A stretch of DNA of 64,000 bases from Athripsodes cinereus (Eukaryota; Arthropoda; Insecta; Trichoptera; Leptoceridae), in assembly GCA_947579605.1 (NCBI GenBank), contig OX388313.1, forward strand, positions 30,073,214 through 30,137,213, read 5' to 3'. The stretch's first letter is position 1; each line of letters begins with the position of its first letter. This document shows positions 21,116 through 31,544 of this stretch, piece by piece. A model generated the notes under the pieces. The model saw only the letters and a program-made list of their open reading frames with translations. It did no database searches and was not told where the DNA came from. The position numbers were made by a program, and so were the translations under genes.

Positions 21116-21224
21116 AAGGGACCGTTAGCATCTTAATGTTATGGAGTGAAACAGAATAATTACTATTATTATTAATTTAGTAACATAATTTTACAAAAAA
21201 TCGTACTGCGTTACCAGTCTTGTA

Positions 21225-21303
21225 AGACTATGTTTGTGGGGTAGCCAGTGGAATAATTGCATATAATAAACATGCAAATTGTCTTCTCTGTGCTAATGGT
21301 TAA
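21225..21303 (-). repeat. S1 3' half, split from its 5' half
   Basis: GTGGGGTAGCCAGTGGAATA, ATAAACATGCAAATTGTC and TTCTCTGTGC match reversed S1. The rest of the copy continues at 21,510-21,665, so it is interrupted by the LINE-B fragment. Confidence 0.75.
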
Positions 21304-21304
21304 A

Positions 21305-21500
21305 TATCACATTCATTCGAAATCAGTGCAACTTTTACAGCAAAGGTGCGATGTGACAACCCTTATCTTCGCGGAAAATAAGCCTTGCAGCGCTATTGAA
21401 TGCCATTTAGTTGAATTTGCGGCAGTCCTTCATACAGTATATTGCAGTAGTCTAGTCCAGAGACTACAAAAGCAGAAATTAATATTTTTGTGCTATCAAG
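21305..21500 (-). pseudogene. LINE-B-type reverse-transcriptase fragment
   Basis: The minus strand gives GLDYCNILYEGLPQIQLNGI followed by a stop and RCKAYF. The DYCN and LP-x-x-QL-x-x-x-Q pattern is the thumb region of CR1/Crack-type reverse transcriptases. It lies between the two halves of an S1 copy. Confidence 0.75.
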
Positions 21501-21509
21501 AGTGAGTTT

Positions 21510-21665
21510 TTTCGACACGGAGCGTATTTCGCGGATGTGGTAAAGGGTGTGCGGTATATGTCATCGCTGAATTCTAGATGGTAAATGCTTTACACCCGAT
21601 GTTTTACTTTTGTAGACCACTCAAAAATTTACAAAAAGAGTAGAAGACCAATTCTTCGCCGCGGA
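21510..21665 (-). repeat. S1 5' half
   Basis: Contains TATGTCATCGCTGAATTCTA, CACTCAAAAATTTACAAAAA and GAAGACCAATTCTTCG, the reversed S1 5' region. Confidence 0.65.
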
Positions 21666-21669
21666 TGGA

Positions 21670-22000
21670 ACGTTAAATTCACTGTACAATATCGGATATA
21701 AAGGCTAGTCGTAACATGTATGATGATAAATAAAGTAATACACATTACATACTGTAGTATGTTTGTTACACAGTATGTACCCCACGTATTTTTATCCCCA
21801 ATTATTTGTTATCAAGGGTCCGGGTTCGAACTGAACAGATTGTAGACCTCTTCCACACTTATGTTCCCCGGATACAACGGAAGTCAAATTCAATGAAAAA
21901 AACTTTATGCTACTTTCTCCTTCCATACAAATTTGTATTAAGGTCACTGGACTGACAAACATTTTATTATTTATTATGTAATATAAATAATTATATTTTT
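21670..22000. other. No gene found
   Basis: Nothing recognised. Confidence 0.4.
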
Positions 22001-22009
22001 CTTAAGTTC

Positions 22010-22145
22010 AGCAATGAGATATGCCACCTATCCTGAATGCCTTATGATTATTGCCACAGTGAGGACAACTTGCATGTTTATTACATGCAGTTAGTCAAAT
22101 GGCCAAGTAGCTACCCAACTTGTGGGAAATACGTGATGAATGGCG
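22010..22145 (+). repeat. S1 3' part
   Basis: AGTTCAGCAATGAGATATGC, CCTATCCTGAATGCCTTA, GCATGTTTATTACATGCAGT and ACTTGTGGGAAATACGTGAT in S1 order. Confidence 0.8.
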
Positions 22146-22254
22146 GCGTAAAGGGATATATTTATAAGGACATCATGACCCTCAGCTAATGAGGAAATAT
22201 ATTTGTGATAGAAAGTATTTTTTTTAATTTATTTTGTGCATGTGTAGATACTAA

Positions 22255-22570
22255 TTTAATTTAATATACAGGTAATCATCTTCGTGTCATTTAAAAATAA
22301 GCAAGATGGGTGATATACCTACTTCAAAGCAACTATCATGCATTTTTGGATGCTCTCACAGTCTCGGACCTTTAATTTAATACCCAACAAATTATACAAG
22401 TTTTTCATCTTCCTACAATCGCTCCATATGTTCAAATAAACTCATATTATTTTTCAATTATGAAATACTGCATTTAAAATCTCTTGCCTAAATAATCTGT
22501 TTATTTGATATAAAAATATAGTCACGTTTCCAAACACTGTCTTTCTCAGTCATTTATTAGTTACTACTGT
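22255..22570 (-). pseudogene. S1 and LINE-A relics, inverted
   Basis: 22,285-22,325 resembles reversed S1. 22,420-22,560 resembles decayed LINE-A: CGCTCCATATGTTCAAATAA is the reverse of the FGHVERM region, and GTCACGTTTCCAAACACTGT follows. The same series occurs at 27,215-27,550. Confidence 0.55.
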
Positions 22571-22734
22571 ATATACATTTTCTGTCTTTAATCATTTATT
22601 TCACATAATATTTACAATAAGTACACATAAAACCGCGAATGCCATTGTGTAATGTTTATGAAATAATTTTTTTAACGATCCTTAACGAACGTGATAAATT
22701 TTCGGACATATCGATTGAAGAACCGTGTTAACGC

Positions 22735-22865
22735 AATGTGCAAAATATAATCGGAAGAAGTGAGAAAGGTGTCCCGACACTTACGAACTGGCTCTAGGTT
22801 GGTTTAAGTGATAATTTTCAGAGTCCATTGACAAGGTTCACCAATTATTCGACTATTCTCAACGT
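22735..22865 (-). repeat. U3 repeat, copy 2
   Basis: Contains AATCGGAAGAAGTGAGAAAG, GTGTCCCGACACTTACGAAC and CAAGGTTCACCAAT, the reverse of copy 1 at 1,925. Confidence 0.7.
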
Positions 22866-22869
22866 CACG

Positions 22870-23190
22870 ATTTAAGGCCCACGAATTGAGAAACATTTAA
22901 TGCAAACCATAGAAACAACCATTTTTGGGATTTTCTATTTCAGATCTTAAATGGATCTATGTAGATCTCCTGTTTAAATAGCAGCGGAACAATTTAGTTC
23001 ATATAGTGATCAACTTGGCTCACAACGCCAAACAATGAACCATATACTATGGCGTTTCCTCTGTATGGCTTTGAATTTGGTTGTGCAGACCTACATGAGG
23101 TGACCACCGATGCAGCTAGCTGACTGAAAAATTTATCATTATAGGCCAGAATGCAAAATGTATTAAAAATATAACACGTAAGTATAGACT
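22870..23190. other. No gene found
   Basis: Slightly GC-richer than average; no recognised repeat or frame. Confidence 0.4.
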
Positions 23191-23194
23191 ATTC

Positions 23195-23600
23195 ACACAC
23201 ATACTGAACTAGTCCCAAACTTAGATATGAATCTTGTATTATGAGTACGAACGCGGCTGTACACACATACAATGCATCAAACATAATTATATACATTTAA
23301 CACCTAAGGCCCGTAATTAAACACATTTTAGCGTTACGTTTTCGTTCAAATGTAGACGACGTTGCGAGAACGTGTCAATTTTCGTAGCTAAAATACACAA
23401 GTAGCTACGAAAATTCACACGTTCTCGCAATGTCGTCGACATTTGAACGAAAACGAAACGAAAACGTAACGCTAAAATGTGTTTTGACTAGGCCTACTAG
23501 ACCCAGGGCATTTAGAAAAAGGCCATTCTTTATTTTGCCTTGGACGAGAATTGAACCCGAGACTTTGCGATTCAACGTCAAGAGCGCTATCTCTTAAAGG
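23195..23600 (-). mobile_element. T2 SINE interrupted by a MITE
   Basis: Outer parts 23,195-23,308 (CTAGTCCCAAACTTAGATAT, ACATACAATGCATCAAACAT) and 23,495-23,600 (ACCCAGGGCATTTAGAAAAA, B box in GGACGAGAATTGAACCC) are colinear with the T2 copy at 4,084. The 186-bp palindromic MITE lies between them. Confidence 0.8.
23309..23494. mobile_element. Palindromic foldback MITE
   Basis: Two ~72-bp arms (23,318-23,390 and 23,402-23,484) are near-perfect inverted repeats; one arm has an extra ~10-nt GAAAC duplication. Outer GGCC ends are shared by both sides (GGCCCGTAATT and GACTAGGCC). The core ACACATTTTAGCGTTACGTT occurs in both arms. No reading frame. Superfamily is uncertain; a 3-bp target duplication (TAA/TAC) is only approximate. 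Confidence 0.85.
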
Positions 23601-23601
23601 T

Positions 23602-23662
23602 TCAAGTCCCGTCCAGGGTACTACCAAATAAGGTGACGTTGTCTTTTCTAAGTCTTATAATA
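23602..23662 (+). repeat. T1 SINE fragment
   Basis: GGTTCAAGTCCCGTCC (B box) followed by ATAAGGTGACGTTGTCTTTT. Only the 3' half of the head and the body are present. Confidence 0.75.
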
Positions 23663-23669
23663 AACCATT

Positions 23670-24175
23670 AATAATAAATTATTGAGGCGTTGGTGTTAGT
23701 CTGAACAGACTAGAACTGTGTTTTATTATTCACAACAATATAACTACCGCTGCTTTCGCGTATGTACATTAAAAGCACCTAGAATATTTACATATACAAA
23801 ATGTTATAATATATTATTTTATATATATTTATTTGCAATACGTTGAATGCCCTTGACCGCTGTGCGATGGTTTAACCGGGCAACTACTTTCACACACACA
23901 TACACACATTCACCGATACCATCAACACAAATGATGTACATACAAGACACCACAGACAATCGCACATAGGTACGTTTTGACGTAATATTACCACAACATA
24001 ATATTATAAAATTGTTAATATTTAATAAAATAATATTTATCATTGTAATATGCTAAATAATATGCTTTGTTGTATTATTTTTATTATTGAAATAGTTTAA
24101 ACAGTTTGTTTTGTATTTAATCAAGTGTACTACAATAAACGTGTGATCGTTCTGATGTTAAAAATAGCATTATTT
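23670..24175. other. No gene found
   Basis: AT-rich; a 74-codon minus-strand frame at 23,819-24,043 has no motif. Confidence 0.45.
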
Positions 24176-24180
24176 GTAAT

Positions 24181-24692
24181 ATTATTATTATTATTTGGAT
24201 GATTTGTAAAGCGCCGTTTTGTGAAAAATATCCACCTCAAGGGCGCTCTTTGCTAACTAAGGTTGTGCTTGGATTATTCCGTGAGATTTCTTGAATAGAT
24301 AAGTCTTCAGTTGGTTCTTGAAACGAGATATGTCCTGCGATTTTCTGATCATTTGTGGAAGCCTGTTCCAGACTACAGGTGCAGATATTGCAAAAGCACG
24401 CTCCACGTGCACTGGTTTCGATACAGTACTGGTCACCTCCAATTTAGTTGTAATATCTTGACAAGACCTATGTGCTGTCTATCTATGACTTAACGCCTGT
24501 CTACCACAGAGTTCCATGATATATTCTGGGGCCATAGCATGAAGTGCCTTAAATACTGTCAAACACACTTTAAATTCAACTCTCTCCGGACATCTGAGCC
24601 AGTGAAGAGATTGAAGGGTGGCAGATATGTGTGAAGAGCGATTCAGTTGATAAATGAAACGTGCAGCCGCATTAAAAACGGACTGTCACTAC
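24181..24692 (-). pseudogene. LINE-B (CR1/Crack-like) 3' end
   Basis: The minus strand first encodes QSVFNAAARFIYQLNRSSHI, LHWLRCPERVEFKVCLTVFK and LHAMAPEYI, then after a frame break VERAFAISAPVVWNRLP, ISRFKNQLKTYLFKK and a stop at 24,257. The NAAAR, LHWL and RxFxxxxPxxWNxLP series is the standard C-terminus of CR1-superfamily reverse transcriptases. The ~70-bp 3'UTR holds GCGCCC, GAGGTGGA and AACGGCGCTTTAC, and the element ends in (AAT)n. 5'-truncated; the YADD motif is absent. Second copy at 33,905-34,235. Confidence 0.88.
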
Positions 24693-24734
24693 GGATATGT
24701 CACTATATTGAAAATTTCAAACATGAAACTAACA

Positions 24735-24858
24735 TATAAGGCTTAGAAAAACAACACCACCTTATTCGGTACCTAGTGCCCCGGACGGGACTTGAACCCG
24801 TATCCCTACTACCTTTACGCGAGGAGTGCTTTGTCCAATAATTAAGCTACCGGGCGCC
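24735..24858 (-). mobile_element. T1 SINE, near complete
   Basis: The minus strand starts GCGCCCGGTAGCTTAATTA and contains the B box ACGGGTTCAAGTCCCG, then CCGGGGCAC. The body is GAATAAGGTGGTG...TTTTTCTAAGCCTTATA. The head looks tRNA-derived but is not a valid tRNA cloverleaf by inspection. Confidence 0.8.
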
Positions 24859-25059
24859 TTGAAGAAGTCTCCGATATTTTTTCTTATAAACCCCGATGAC
24901 GGCTTCACGTGTAGATATTGTTCTGAGATACCTACCTAGTAACTATGGGTAATTGTAAAAATAACATCGATAAACTGTATCGAAACATTTTTTTAAATAG
25001 GTGAAAAATATTTTTTTCGTGGAGAAAAATACCACCTTCTCCAACTGATATTAAAGGGG

Positions 25060-25470
25060 AAAATTGAGGGACGCCGAGGTCCCGGGAGGAGACAGCTGAT
25101 GTTGAAATAACTTTATTTCTCGGATATTGCAGGAGTCCAAGGACTCCTGTTTATCCGTTTAGGTGACGATTTATTAATATTTTAATTCTCTCTAGTTTAA
25201 TACCACTATGCCAGTGTTGGCATCTCCGATCCTACCACGTCAGTGGGCGGGGGACCCGGCTGACGTAGCAGATCCCATCTTGAGACCCACACATCCATGA
25301 ATGTCTTAAAGTGTGAAGCGTTTGTGACATTTAAAAATACTTCCCCAAACCAGATGGGTCGAGGAGTGTCAACAGTCATACCTACCCAGAATCATTTCCT
25401 CTCTTGCATCCATCATCAAAGGACATTCCCAAAGGATATGTTCCGCATAGGAGACAGATGTCCTGGCTGC
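25060..25470 (-). pseudogene. LINE-G (R1-like) 3' end
   Basis: The minus strand encodes YAEHILWECPLMMDAREEM, then in another frame VDTPRPIWFGEVFLNVTNAS and FKTFMDVWVSRWD. The AEHxLxECPxxxxxR pattern is the C-terminal zinc-knuckle region of R1-type LINEs. The 3'UTR (25,060-25,240) contains ACGGATAAACAGGAGTCC and a small stem-loop; it is also found alone at 7,095 and 55,030. Frameshifts break the coding part. Confidence 0.7.
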
Positions 25471-25475
25471 GAAAA

Positions 25476-25603
25476 ATAAGGGAGTGGCCGGCATTTGAAG
25501 TGTGGAAGAGCTGTTCCGAGAAGCGCAGGACAGGGACAAGTTCACCGAGGTGATCGCCAACGTTGGGGGGACCCGACAAGGCACTTGAAGAAGGAGAAAG
25601 AAA
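25476..25603 (+). pseudogene. LINE-C polymerase C-terminus, copy 2
   Basis: Encodes IREWPAFE, then after a one-base shift VEELFREAQDRDKFTEVIAN and RQGT, ending in a GAAGAAGGAGAAAG tail. Matches the copy at 16,814. Confidence 0.75.
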
Positions 25604-25629
25604 TAGGTGACATCTATCACTGACTGTTA

Positions 25630-25705
25630 CTATTACTACACTAAGTGGGGTAACTAGTAGACTAACTACATGTAAAAATCCTCGTTGTCCTCACGTGACA
25701 ATAAA
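25630..25705 (-). repeat. S1 3' fragment
   Basis: Reversed tail TTACTATTACTAC, then AAGTGGGGTAACTAGTAGAC, CATGTAAAAA and GTTGTCCTCACGTG. Confidence 0.75.
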
Positions 25706-25709
25706 AAAA

Positions 25710-26335
25710 TTCTCCACTTCACGTCTTGAAAGCCTGCTCATGATCAACAAGTCGCTATAGAAGTACTAAATATAAAAATGTTTTATTTACAAAAAATAAC
25801 ATGAATTTCCACCAAATACCGTCGGTCAACAACATTTACAATAAAAAATATATTAATGAATCTTTATCGATGACCTCAATAGTAAAATATACGGACAATA
25901 GACTATACTCACCTTGCATTTTCTCCAGGCTGGGACATGAAATTATACATTAGAAACTTCATCCAAATCGCATATATGTAAAATGAATGATGAATTAATT
26001 TTCTTTCTCCATATCCCTTCTGATGCTATTGGCTGAATTTGTGTATCTTTGAAGAATCAATACATAAATTTTTGAAAGGTTCAGCGATCTGAATTAATAC
26101 ATTTATACAATTATTTATACTAATGTATTTTAGAGTTGCCCTCGTTCTGCCACGTACGCTAAACTGTATGAATCTATTATGAAATTCAGTATCAACTCTT
26201 TTGTGTCTGTAGGACCTCCTAGCGCTTTAAGGTTCTGTGAGTTGAATGAATACTTCGGGGGTAGGCATTGGCTTGGGGGGTGGGTAGTTCAGTTAAAACT
26301 ACGTTTATGCCTCTAACGGGGTGCAAAATTAACTA
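25710..26335. other. No gene found
   Basis: Nothing recognised. Confidence 0.45.
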
Positions 26336-26344
26336 CTTTTTTCT

Positions 26345-26745
26345 TATTTTTCAAATTTCTTTATTCATAAAATATTTACAACACATTTATATCAATAATA
26401 CTACATTATTTATGTAACAATTAACAATGCGTTGGTGTTGCTGCCCCACTAGGTACAATGCACCTGTATTGGGGCTAACAACAAATAACATAAATATTAC
26501 AATAGTACAAAAAGATGATAGAAACAAATAAAATATAAAATCTTATGTTATAAAACTTATAACATAAGACATAGAAACATAAAAGACAAGAACACTCACA
26601 ACTCTAAACCAATTATTAATTTGTTACTGTACATTGATTACAAACAATTACAAAAAGGTAAACATTCAAGTTAGATACAATCAATATACAGAGGGCGAGT
26701 TTATCGCAAAGGCGAGATCTCTTCCAACTAACCCAAATGTTTTGA
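26345..26745 (-). repeat. Retroelement 3'UTRs (one unclassified, one U1)
   Basis: 26,350-26,600 looks like a minus-strand 3'UTR (CAATGCGTTGGTGTTGCTGC, then CCCACTAGGTACAATGC), and may share its end with U1. 26,615-26,740 is U1: TACTGTACATTGATTACAAA, then ACAATCAATATACAGAGGGC and CGAGTTTATCGC. Confidence 0.6.
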
Positions 26746-27039
26746 CATTTCTAGAATAAACTGCTTATTAAACTGCTAGCTAGAATAAACATTATTACCA
26801 TTTTATAAGTGATTCTTAGTATCAATTTTAAAATTTAATATTTTAAGAATAATATCACATGCCAATAAAAAGTCCAAACAACAATTTTAATGCCCTTATG
26901 AACAGTTTTTAAAGAGTATGCCTAAATAAAAATGTTCGCAAATACCTCATTTTGAATATGCAACGACGTTATATATTATTATATAATATTGAAGATGTGT
27001 TATATTATCTATCATTTATGTCTTATTTGTATTGACATT

Positions 27040-27118
27040 GAGAGAACGACATGCATGTTTGTTACATTCAGTAATAATCTACTAGCTATCTTACTTGTGG
27101 GAAATGCAACTCAGCAAT
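27040..27118 (+). repeat. S1 3' part, decayed
   Basis: GACATGCATGTTTGTTACAT, then ATCTACTAGCTATC and TTACTTGTGGGAAATGC. Parallels 22,060-22,135. Confidence 0.65.
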
Positions 27119-27214
27119 GAAGAATCCATGAGACAGATATATTTATTTTTATTTTGTATATATGTAGATATTTATTCATACCATAATGACATCTTTTACA
27201 AATAAGATGAAGAA

Positions 27215-27550
27215 CTAGTGAATTAACTACTGTAAACATGAATATACAAGTGGTCTTTTCCATGTCATTAAATAAGTAAACAAGATGGATGACATACTTC
27301 GAGTTAACTATCGTGACCTTTAAGGTTTTTGCGTTATATTTACATCCTTTATTGCCCAACATATTATACATTTTTTACAATATCATCATACAATCGCTCT
27401 ACATGTCCTAACAATCTGCCTTTATAATCTTTTGTTTATTAGAATCTTGTCTAGATATTATTATTTCGTTTATTTCATATAAATAATGTCACGTTTCCAA
27501 GCACTCTTTTGCTCAGTACTTCTGTTGCTTTATACATTTTCTCTTCTCTA
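27215..27550 (-). pseudogene. S1 and LINE-A relics, inverted
   Basis: 27,218-27,310 is reversed S1 (TGGTCTTTTCCATGTCATTA, AAGATGGATGACATACTTC). 27,390-27,545 is decayed LINE-A (CAATCGCTCTACATGTCCTA, GTCACGTTTCCAAGCACTCT). The series duplicates 22,255-22,570, including the spacer. Confidence 0.6.
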
Positions 27551-27796
27551 ATTATTCTTTTCCTATATTTACATTACTACAAAAATTTTAAAACTTATTT
27601 TATTTTTATTTTATTTTCAAAGATACAGATATTTATAAAAATATGTGATAGACCATTGACATAAATGAACACATAAACCAGTAAAAGTCCCATGGTTTAC
27701 CAAAGCATTTATTAAGTCATCAATGGTACAATAAAAAACAATATTTTAAATAAATATGACAACATAAGTATGACAATATAAGAAATAAACTATGAA

Positions 27797-28339
27797 TAGA
27801 GACCTGAATTTTTCGCGTTTGTGATAAACCCGATTATACCTATTCGCGAATTTCGCACTTTTTTCACGAATAACGCGAATTTTTACGTTTTAGAAAAATA
27901 ACACCGTTTTTTACTCTTTACCACATTTTCGCAAAACATAACAAGATATTTTATTATCAACAAAATAATTGTATTAGGTATATCTATTGTATTATTTTTT
28001 AAAATAGTAAACGTTTTTAAAATTAAACCCAATTATCAAGGATTTAGATGACATTGTTTATTGTGACTTGTAATTTTTTAATTAATTTTTAATGTTCGTT
28101 ATATATATTATTTAAGCATATTATCATTTACAGCGCAAATAGTAGGTAGGTACTTGCCATTTTAAATATTGTGTAGATTTCTCTTAATTTATATTTCTTT
28201 GTAAAAAAAATATACATTTCTTAGAAATAACACTATTTTACTAGAAAAAATAATGCTGGTTTCTTGAAAATAGCACCACTTTTCTAAAAAAAACAACACC
28301 GCTTTTCTAAAAAATAACACCGAAAAATTCAGGTCACTA
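27797..28339. mobile_element. hAT-like MITE with 8-bp target duplication
   Basis: Ends are TAGAGACCTGAATTTTTCG (27,797-27,815) and the reverse complement of TAGTGACCTGAATTTTTCG (28,321-28,339), one mismatch in 19. Flanks ACTATGAA and TCTATGAA match at 7 of 8. TAGNG-type ends with an 8-bp duplication are characteristic of hAT elements. The interior has several copies of TTCTAAAAAATAACACCG near the right end and related sequence near the left, possibly transposase-binding subterminal repeats. 543 bp; no transposase. Confidence 0.85.
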
Positions 28340-28344
28340 TCTAT

Positions 28345-28875
28345 GAATTATTCAATTTATATAATAGCTCAAATACCCGTACCAATTTATTTATACACAC
28401 CCTTAAAATTGAGCAAAATTATTTCAAGTTCAATATGCACATTATTATTTTTACATAAATTACTCTAAATATTTCTTGCAAAATATAATAATTGTTCCAA
28501 TTATTTATTATGAATTGTTGCATGTCTTCTTGATGCTGTTGAAATTGCACCGTGGATGATAATTTGGCTCATACGCACACACACACACGCGCAATATTTC
28601 GATGGTCTTCTGAAAATATCGAAGAGTTGGAAAAGTGAATCATTATATATTATTATGTATCGTGCATTATAATATTCACTCCAATTGCACGCATCGTATG
28701 TTACATATTCGCACTTAAATCATTTCATAAATATTTAAGACTGCTCCTAAATATGTATATAATTATGTTCTATAATTTTTCTCTTCCTGAGTTTTGTCCT
28801 TTTCCCCATTTCTGTAGATGGTTGTAGCAGTGATGGTCTTGTAGGTTAATGGTCTCAGGAAACTCCAACAGATGA
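28345..28875. other. No gene found; (CA)n tract
   Basis: A CACACACACACACGCGC tract lies near 28,575-28,593; otherwise AT-rich. Confidence 0.45.
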
Positions 28876-28879
28876 AACT

Positions 28880-28990
28880 ATCATATAATCATCATCATCT
28901 CCGTCTGTTCCTCGTCTTGTAGACCATCTGTCTCCATCTTGAGCGTTCCTCCGCCATGTGTAATGCCCCGTGTAGTGAACTCTGTATGGC
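28880..28990 (-). pseudogene. Possible LINE 3' end with (GAT)n tail
   Basis: An ATCATCATC tract followed by CCGTCTGTTCCTCGTC and CTTGAGCGTTCCTCCGCCAT. Read in reverse this resembles the Arg-rich end of (GAT)n-tailed LINEs such as LINE-E and LINE-F. Too short to be sure. Confidence 0.35.
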
Positions 28991-29004
28991 CTCCTTAATT
29001 TGAT

Positions 29005-29043
29005 TGAAATATAAGGCTTAGAAAAGACGTCATCTTATTTGGT
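29005..29043 (-). repeat. T1 SINE body fragment
   Basis: ATATAAGGCTTAGAAAAGAC, then CATCTTATTTGG, as at 24,735. Confidence 0.6.
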
Positions 29044-29092
29044 TTCATAAATTTACATGTAATCTCATACAATGGTTAAAATTATAGATTTC

Positions 29093-29235
29093 GTCGGTAG
29101 CCTGGAGGTAGAGTTTTGGCCTCATGCACAAGACGTGCGTGGTTCGATCCCAGGTGCCAGCAAACCCCCATTTCACGACACAAGCTTTTAGCTTACTGTG
29201 AAAGGTGTATAAGGTTTTAACCTAGATACATCTTT
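29093..29235 (+). mobile_element. T3 SINE, copy 1
   Basis: Begins GTCGGTAGCCTGGAGGTAGA; B box GTGGTTCGATCCC. GTCGGTA can pair with TGCCAGC at the end of the ~69-nt head. The body has CCCATTTCACGACACAAGCT, CTTACTGTGAAAGGTGTATA and ends ACATCTTTTTTATAAAA. Confidence 0.85.
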
Positions 29236-29239
29236 TTTA

Positions 29240-30010
29240 TAAAATATAAAACGATAACCACTTCAAGATGTTAAGAAAATCAAGGGCAGATAGAGGTGAT
29301 TTGTTCGGCGTAGAGATGCTCTGAATAAAGAGGGCTGCTTTCTGTCCTGTCCTAATGAAATAACTTTAATAAGTTTTCTATACACTTCTTCATTTATTGC
29401 GGGTTTTGAAAGCTAGTATTGAAATAATGATACTTGCATTATATAGTGAGTACTTGCTCCGAGTACTCGTTCATTATTATGAAGGTATGCATGTTACTTG
29501 CGAATCGTGAGGTAGATCACCTCTTAAGGGCCAATGCTCCGTCCCCAGGTAGGCTAAAAGGTTAAGGAACTTTGTTCTTGTATATTATATATTATTATTA
29601 TTGTGGAGCAAATGGATCCATTGAACCTACATACCGACATTAATAACGACATTCTATTTTATGCCTTATTTTAGTTTATTATTTGCACAACTCTCAATCA
29701 TACATTCCCATTTAGGGCAGAAGTTATTTTGTTGGGACACCTAGAAATATAAATATCTTTAGTTTGAAACAATTTATATAATTATATGTGACATTAAAAA
29801 TCTAACCAGAAGTGCTGCACTTATTGATAAAGGCATTCAATTACACTAGTTTTTTTTTAAATAATTTATACCAATCCCTTGCTTAAAAATTAATGAACCT
29901 ATGTAATTGTAATCGTACCTGAGTTAAAACCGTAAGACTACTTTGATGATGCCCTCAATATTTACAGACCAGATACTCCAACTTTTGTCTGTTTTCATAA
30001 CCTATGGATG
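29240..30010. other. No gene found
   Basis: AT-rich; nothing recognised. Confidence 0.45.
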
Positions 30011-30019
30011 TTATTTTAT

Positions 30020-30376
30020 TCTACTATACTATACTATGCCCTAACGCTGCGTTCCAAGTGGGATAGGCAGAGAGAACGGAACGCCATATAGATCTATCCC
30101 TATATACTTCTTTCTATTTCTACATTCGTACAATTTCTCAAACACGCACGTCGATTCCTCTTACTCAACACATGGCCGTCTTTGAAAATTAGATCCACGT
30201 GATCAAGCCACGTGGTTCTCGGACGCCTGCAGTTCCTCACACCCCCTTCTTTTAGACAAGTATATCCTCTTTGTCATCCTTTCCTCATTCATTCGTTCAA
30301 CATGTCCAAACCATCGATACTTATCTAAGTACATTCTGTCTGCAACACTCTTCTTCTTGCATCCGTTCATTTTTCT
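30020..30376 (-). pseudogene. LINE-A 3' end
   Basis: Starts with the reversed ATAG tail and GCTGCGTTCCAAGTGGGATA. In minus-strand translation it carries decayed versions of GRPRT, ERMNE, YLD(K)YRWFGHVER and the CKKKSVAD start seen in other copies. About 350 bp, several frameshifts, nearest to the copy at 13,943. Confidence 0.85.
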
Positions 30377-30384
30377 GATGAGAT

Positions 30385-30455
30385 GAGATTTTGTTTTTTA
30401 TAGGACACCTGTAAAATTTAGTGGGCAGAAAAATGATCCCTTTGTTACTCCACAA
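30385..30455 (-). repeat. S1 5' fragment, decayed
   Basis: ATAGGACACCTGTAAAATTT, then GTGGGCAGAAAAATGATCCC and TTGTTACTCCAC, the reversed S1 5' end. Confidence 0.55.
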
Positions 30456-30459
30456 TTCC

Positions 30460-30940
30460 ACGATGTTTGAAATAATATTAATGATATGTCTCACAATAAT
30501 ATTACGCGACATTTAACAACAGGAATCATTCGCATAACATAATAACATATTAATGATAATAATGCTAAGTCCGTTTGGGATCACTAAACTTCTCATAACA
30601 TACACCTGTCATATTGTGGACTGCCTCAGGGTTCAACTCTGGGTTCACGGGAAAATATCATTTTTTCTTCGTTACTAGATACTATTATTGTGAATCAATA
30701 ATAAATTGAATTGTTAATGTTTATTATTAGAATAATTATTACACATTATAATCAATTTGTTTATTAAGCGTGTGAAATATGTTATTGTATTTCAACAATT
30801 TATTTTCTGTATAATTATTTAGGTACACATGTATCTACGAATCAGTCCAGTTGGATTCATCATATATTCAGATAGAAAATATTTATTGTCCAAGTCTCAA
30901 TTCGTCAAGAGTAAGAAACCTAACTAGTAACCTTCTATTC
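30460..30940. other. No gene found
   Basis: AT-rich; nothing recognised. Confidence 0.4.
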
Positions 30941-30944
30941 TAAT

Positions 30945-31045
30945 TAGAACTAGGAGAGCCGACCCCATATATGTAAATGGGAAAAAACTTGAAAGATGAG
31001 GACTAGGAGAGCCGACCCCAAATAAATGAGATAAAGGTGAGTGTG
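30945..31045 (+). repeat. Tandem block with GGAGAGCCGACCCCA
   Basis: ACTAGGAGAGCCGACCCCA occurs twice, 55-60 bp apart. The motif resembles tandem 3' segments of insect RTE-type LINEs, an association from memory that needs a database search. Confidence 0.5.
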
Positions 31046-31117
31046 AAGAGGAAGAATAACAAGATATGGAATTTTACAAAATTTCAATGTTCTTGTTGTT
31101 TGATGAACAATCTCTAT

Positions 31118-31175
31118 TATTCAGGACGTGTTATGATTCTTGAATGGACACTTGCGATAGTTTTTCCACAAAACG
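31118..31175 (+). repeat. Unclassified repeat, copy 2
   Basis: Pairs with 3,925-3,990: GTTATGATTCTTGAATGGAC, then CTTGCGATAGTTTTTCCAC. Confidence 0.6.
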
Positions 31176-31544
31176 GTGCATCTTAAAAAAAAATAAGGGT
31201 TATTATTCTTTCAATAATATTACAATCTGTATTAGGAACGCTATGCAATATATTCTCGTCTGAAAATAGATCTCGATCGATCTAAACCGTTTTAATTTAA
31301 CGATCTCTCGATCATAATAATAATAATATGTATTAGGTACACACAATATAATCTCGGTATAACAACGAATAGATCAATATGATTCAAGTTGTATTGGCTG
31401 CATACCAATTTGAAAATAGCCATTGCCATCTAAATCTGCAGCAATCTTAGTATTGCATTTGTAACTGCTTCTGTAAAAGCTGGGGTGATACTTCCGATGC
31501 CAACAGTCTAGAATCTTACTACTATAGTGTCTTTACGATACCAT

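Noticed and set aside
24257..24442. Host protein-coding gene
   Set aside because: The frame recurs at 34,000-34,185 and is the conserved end of a CR1-type reverse transcriptase.
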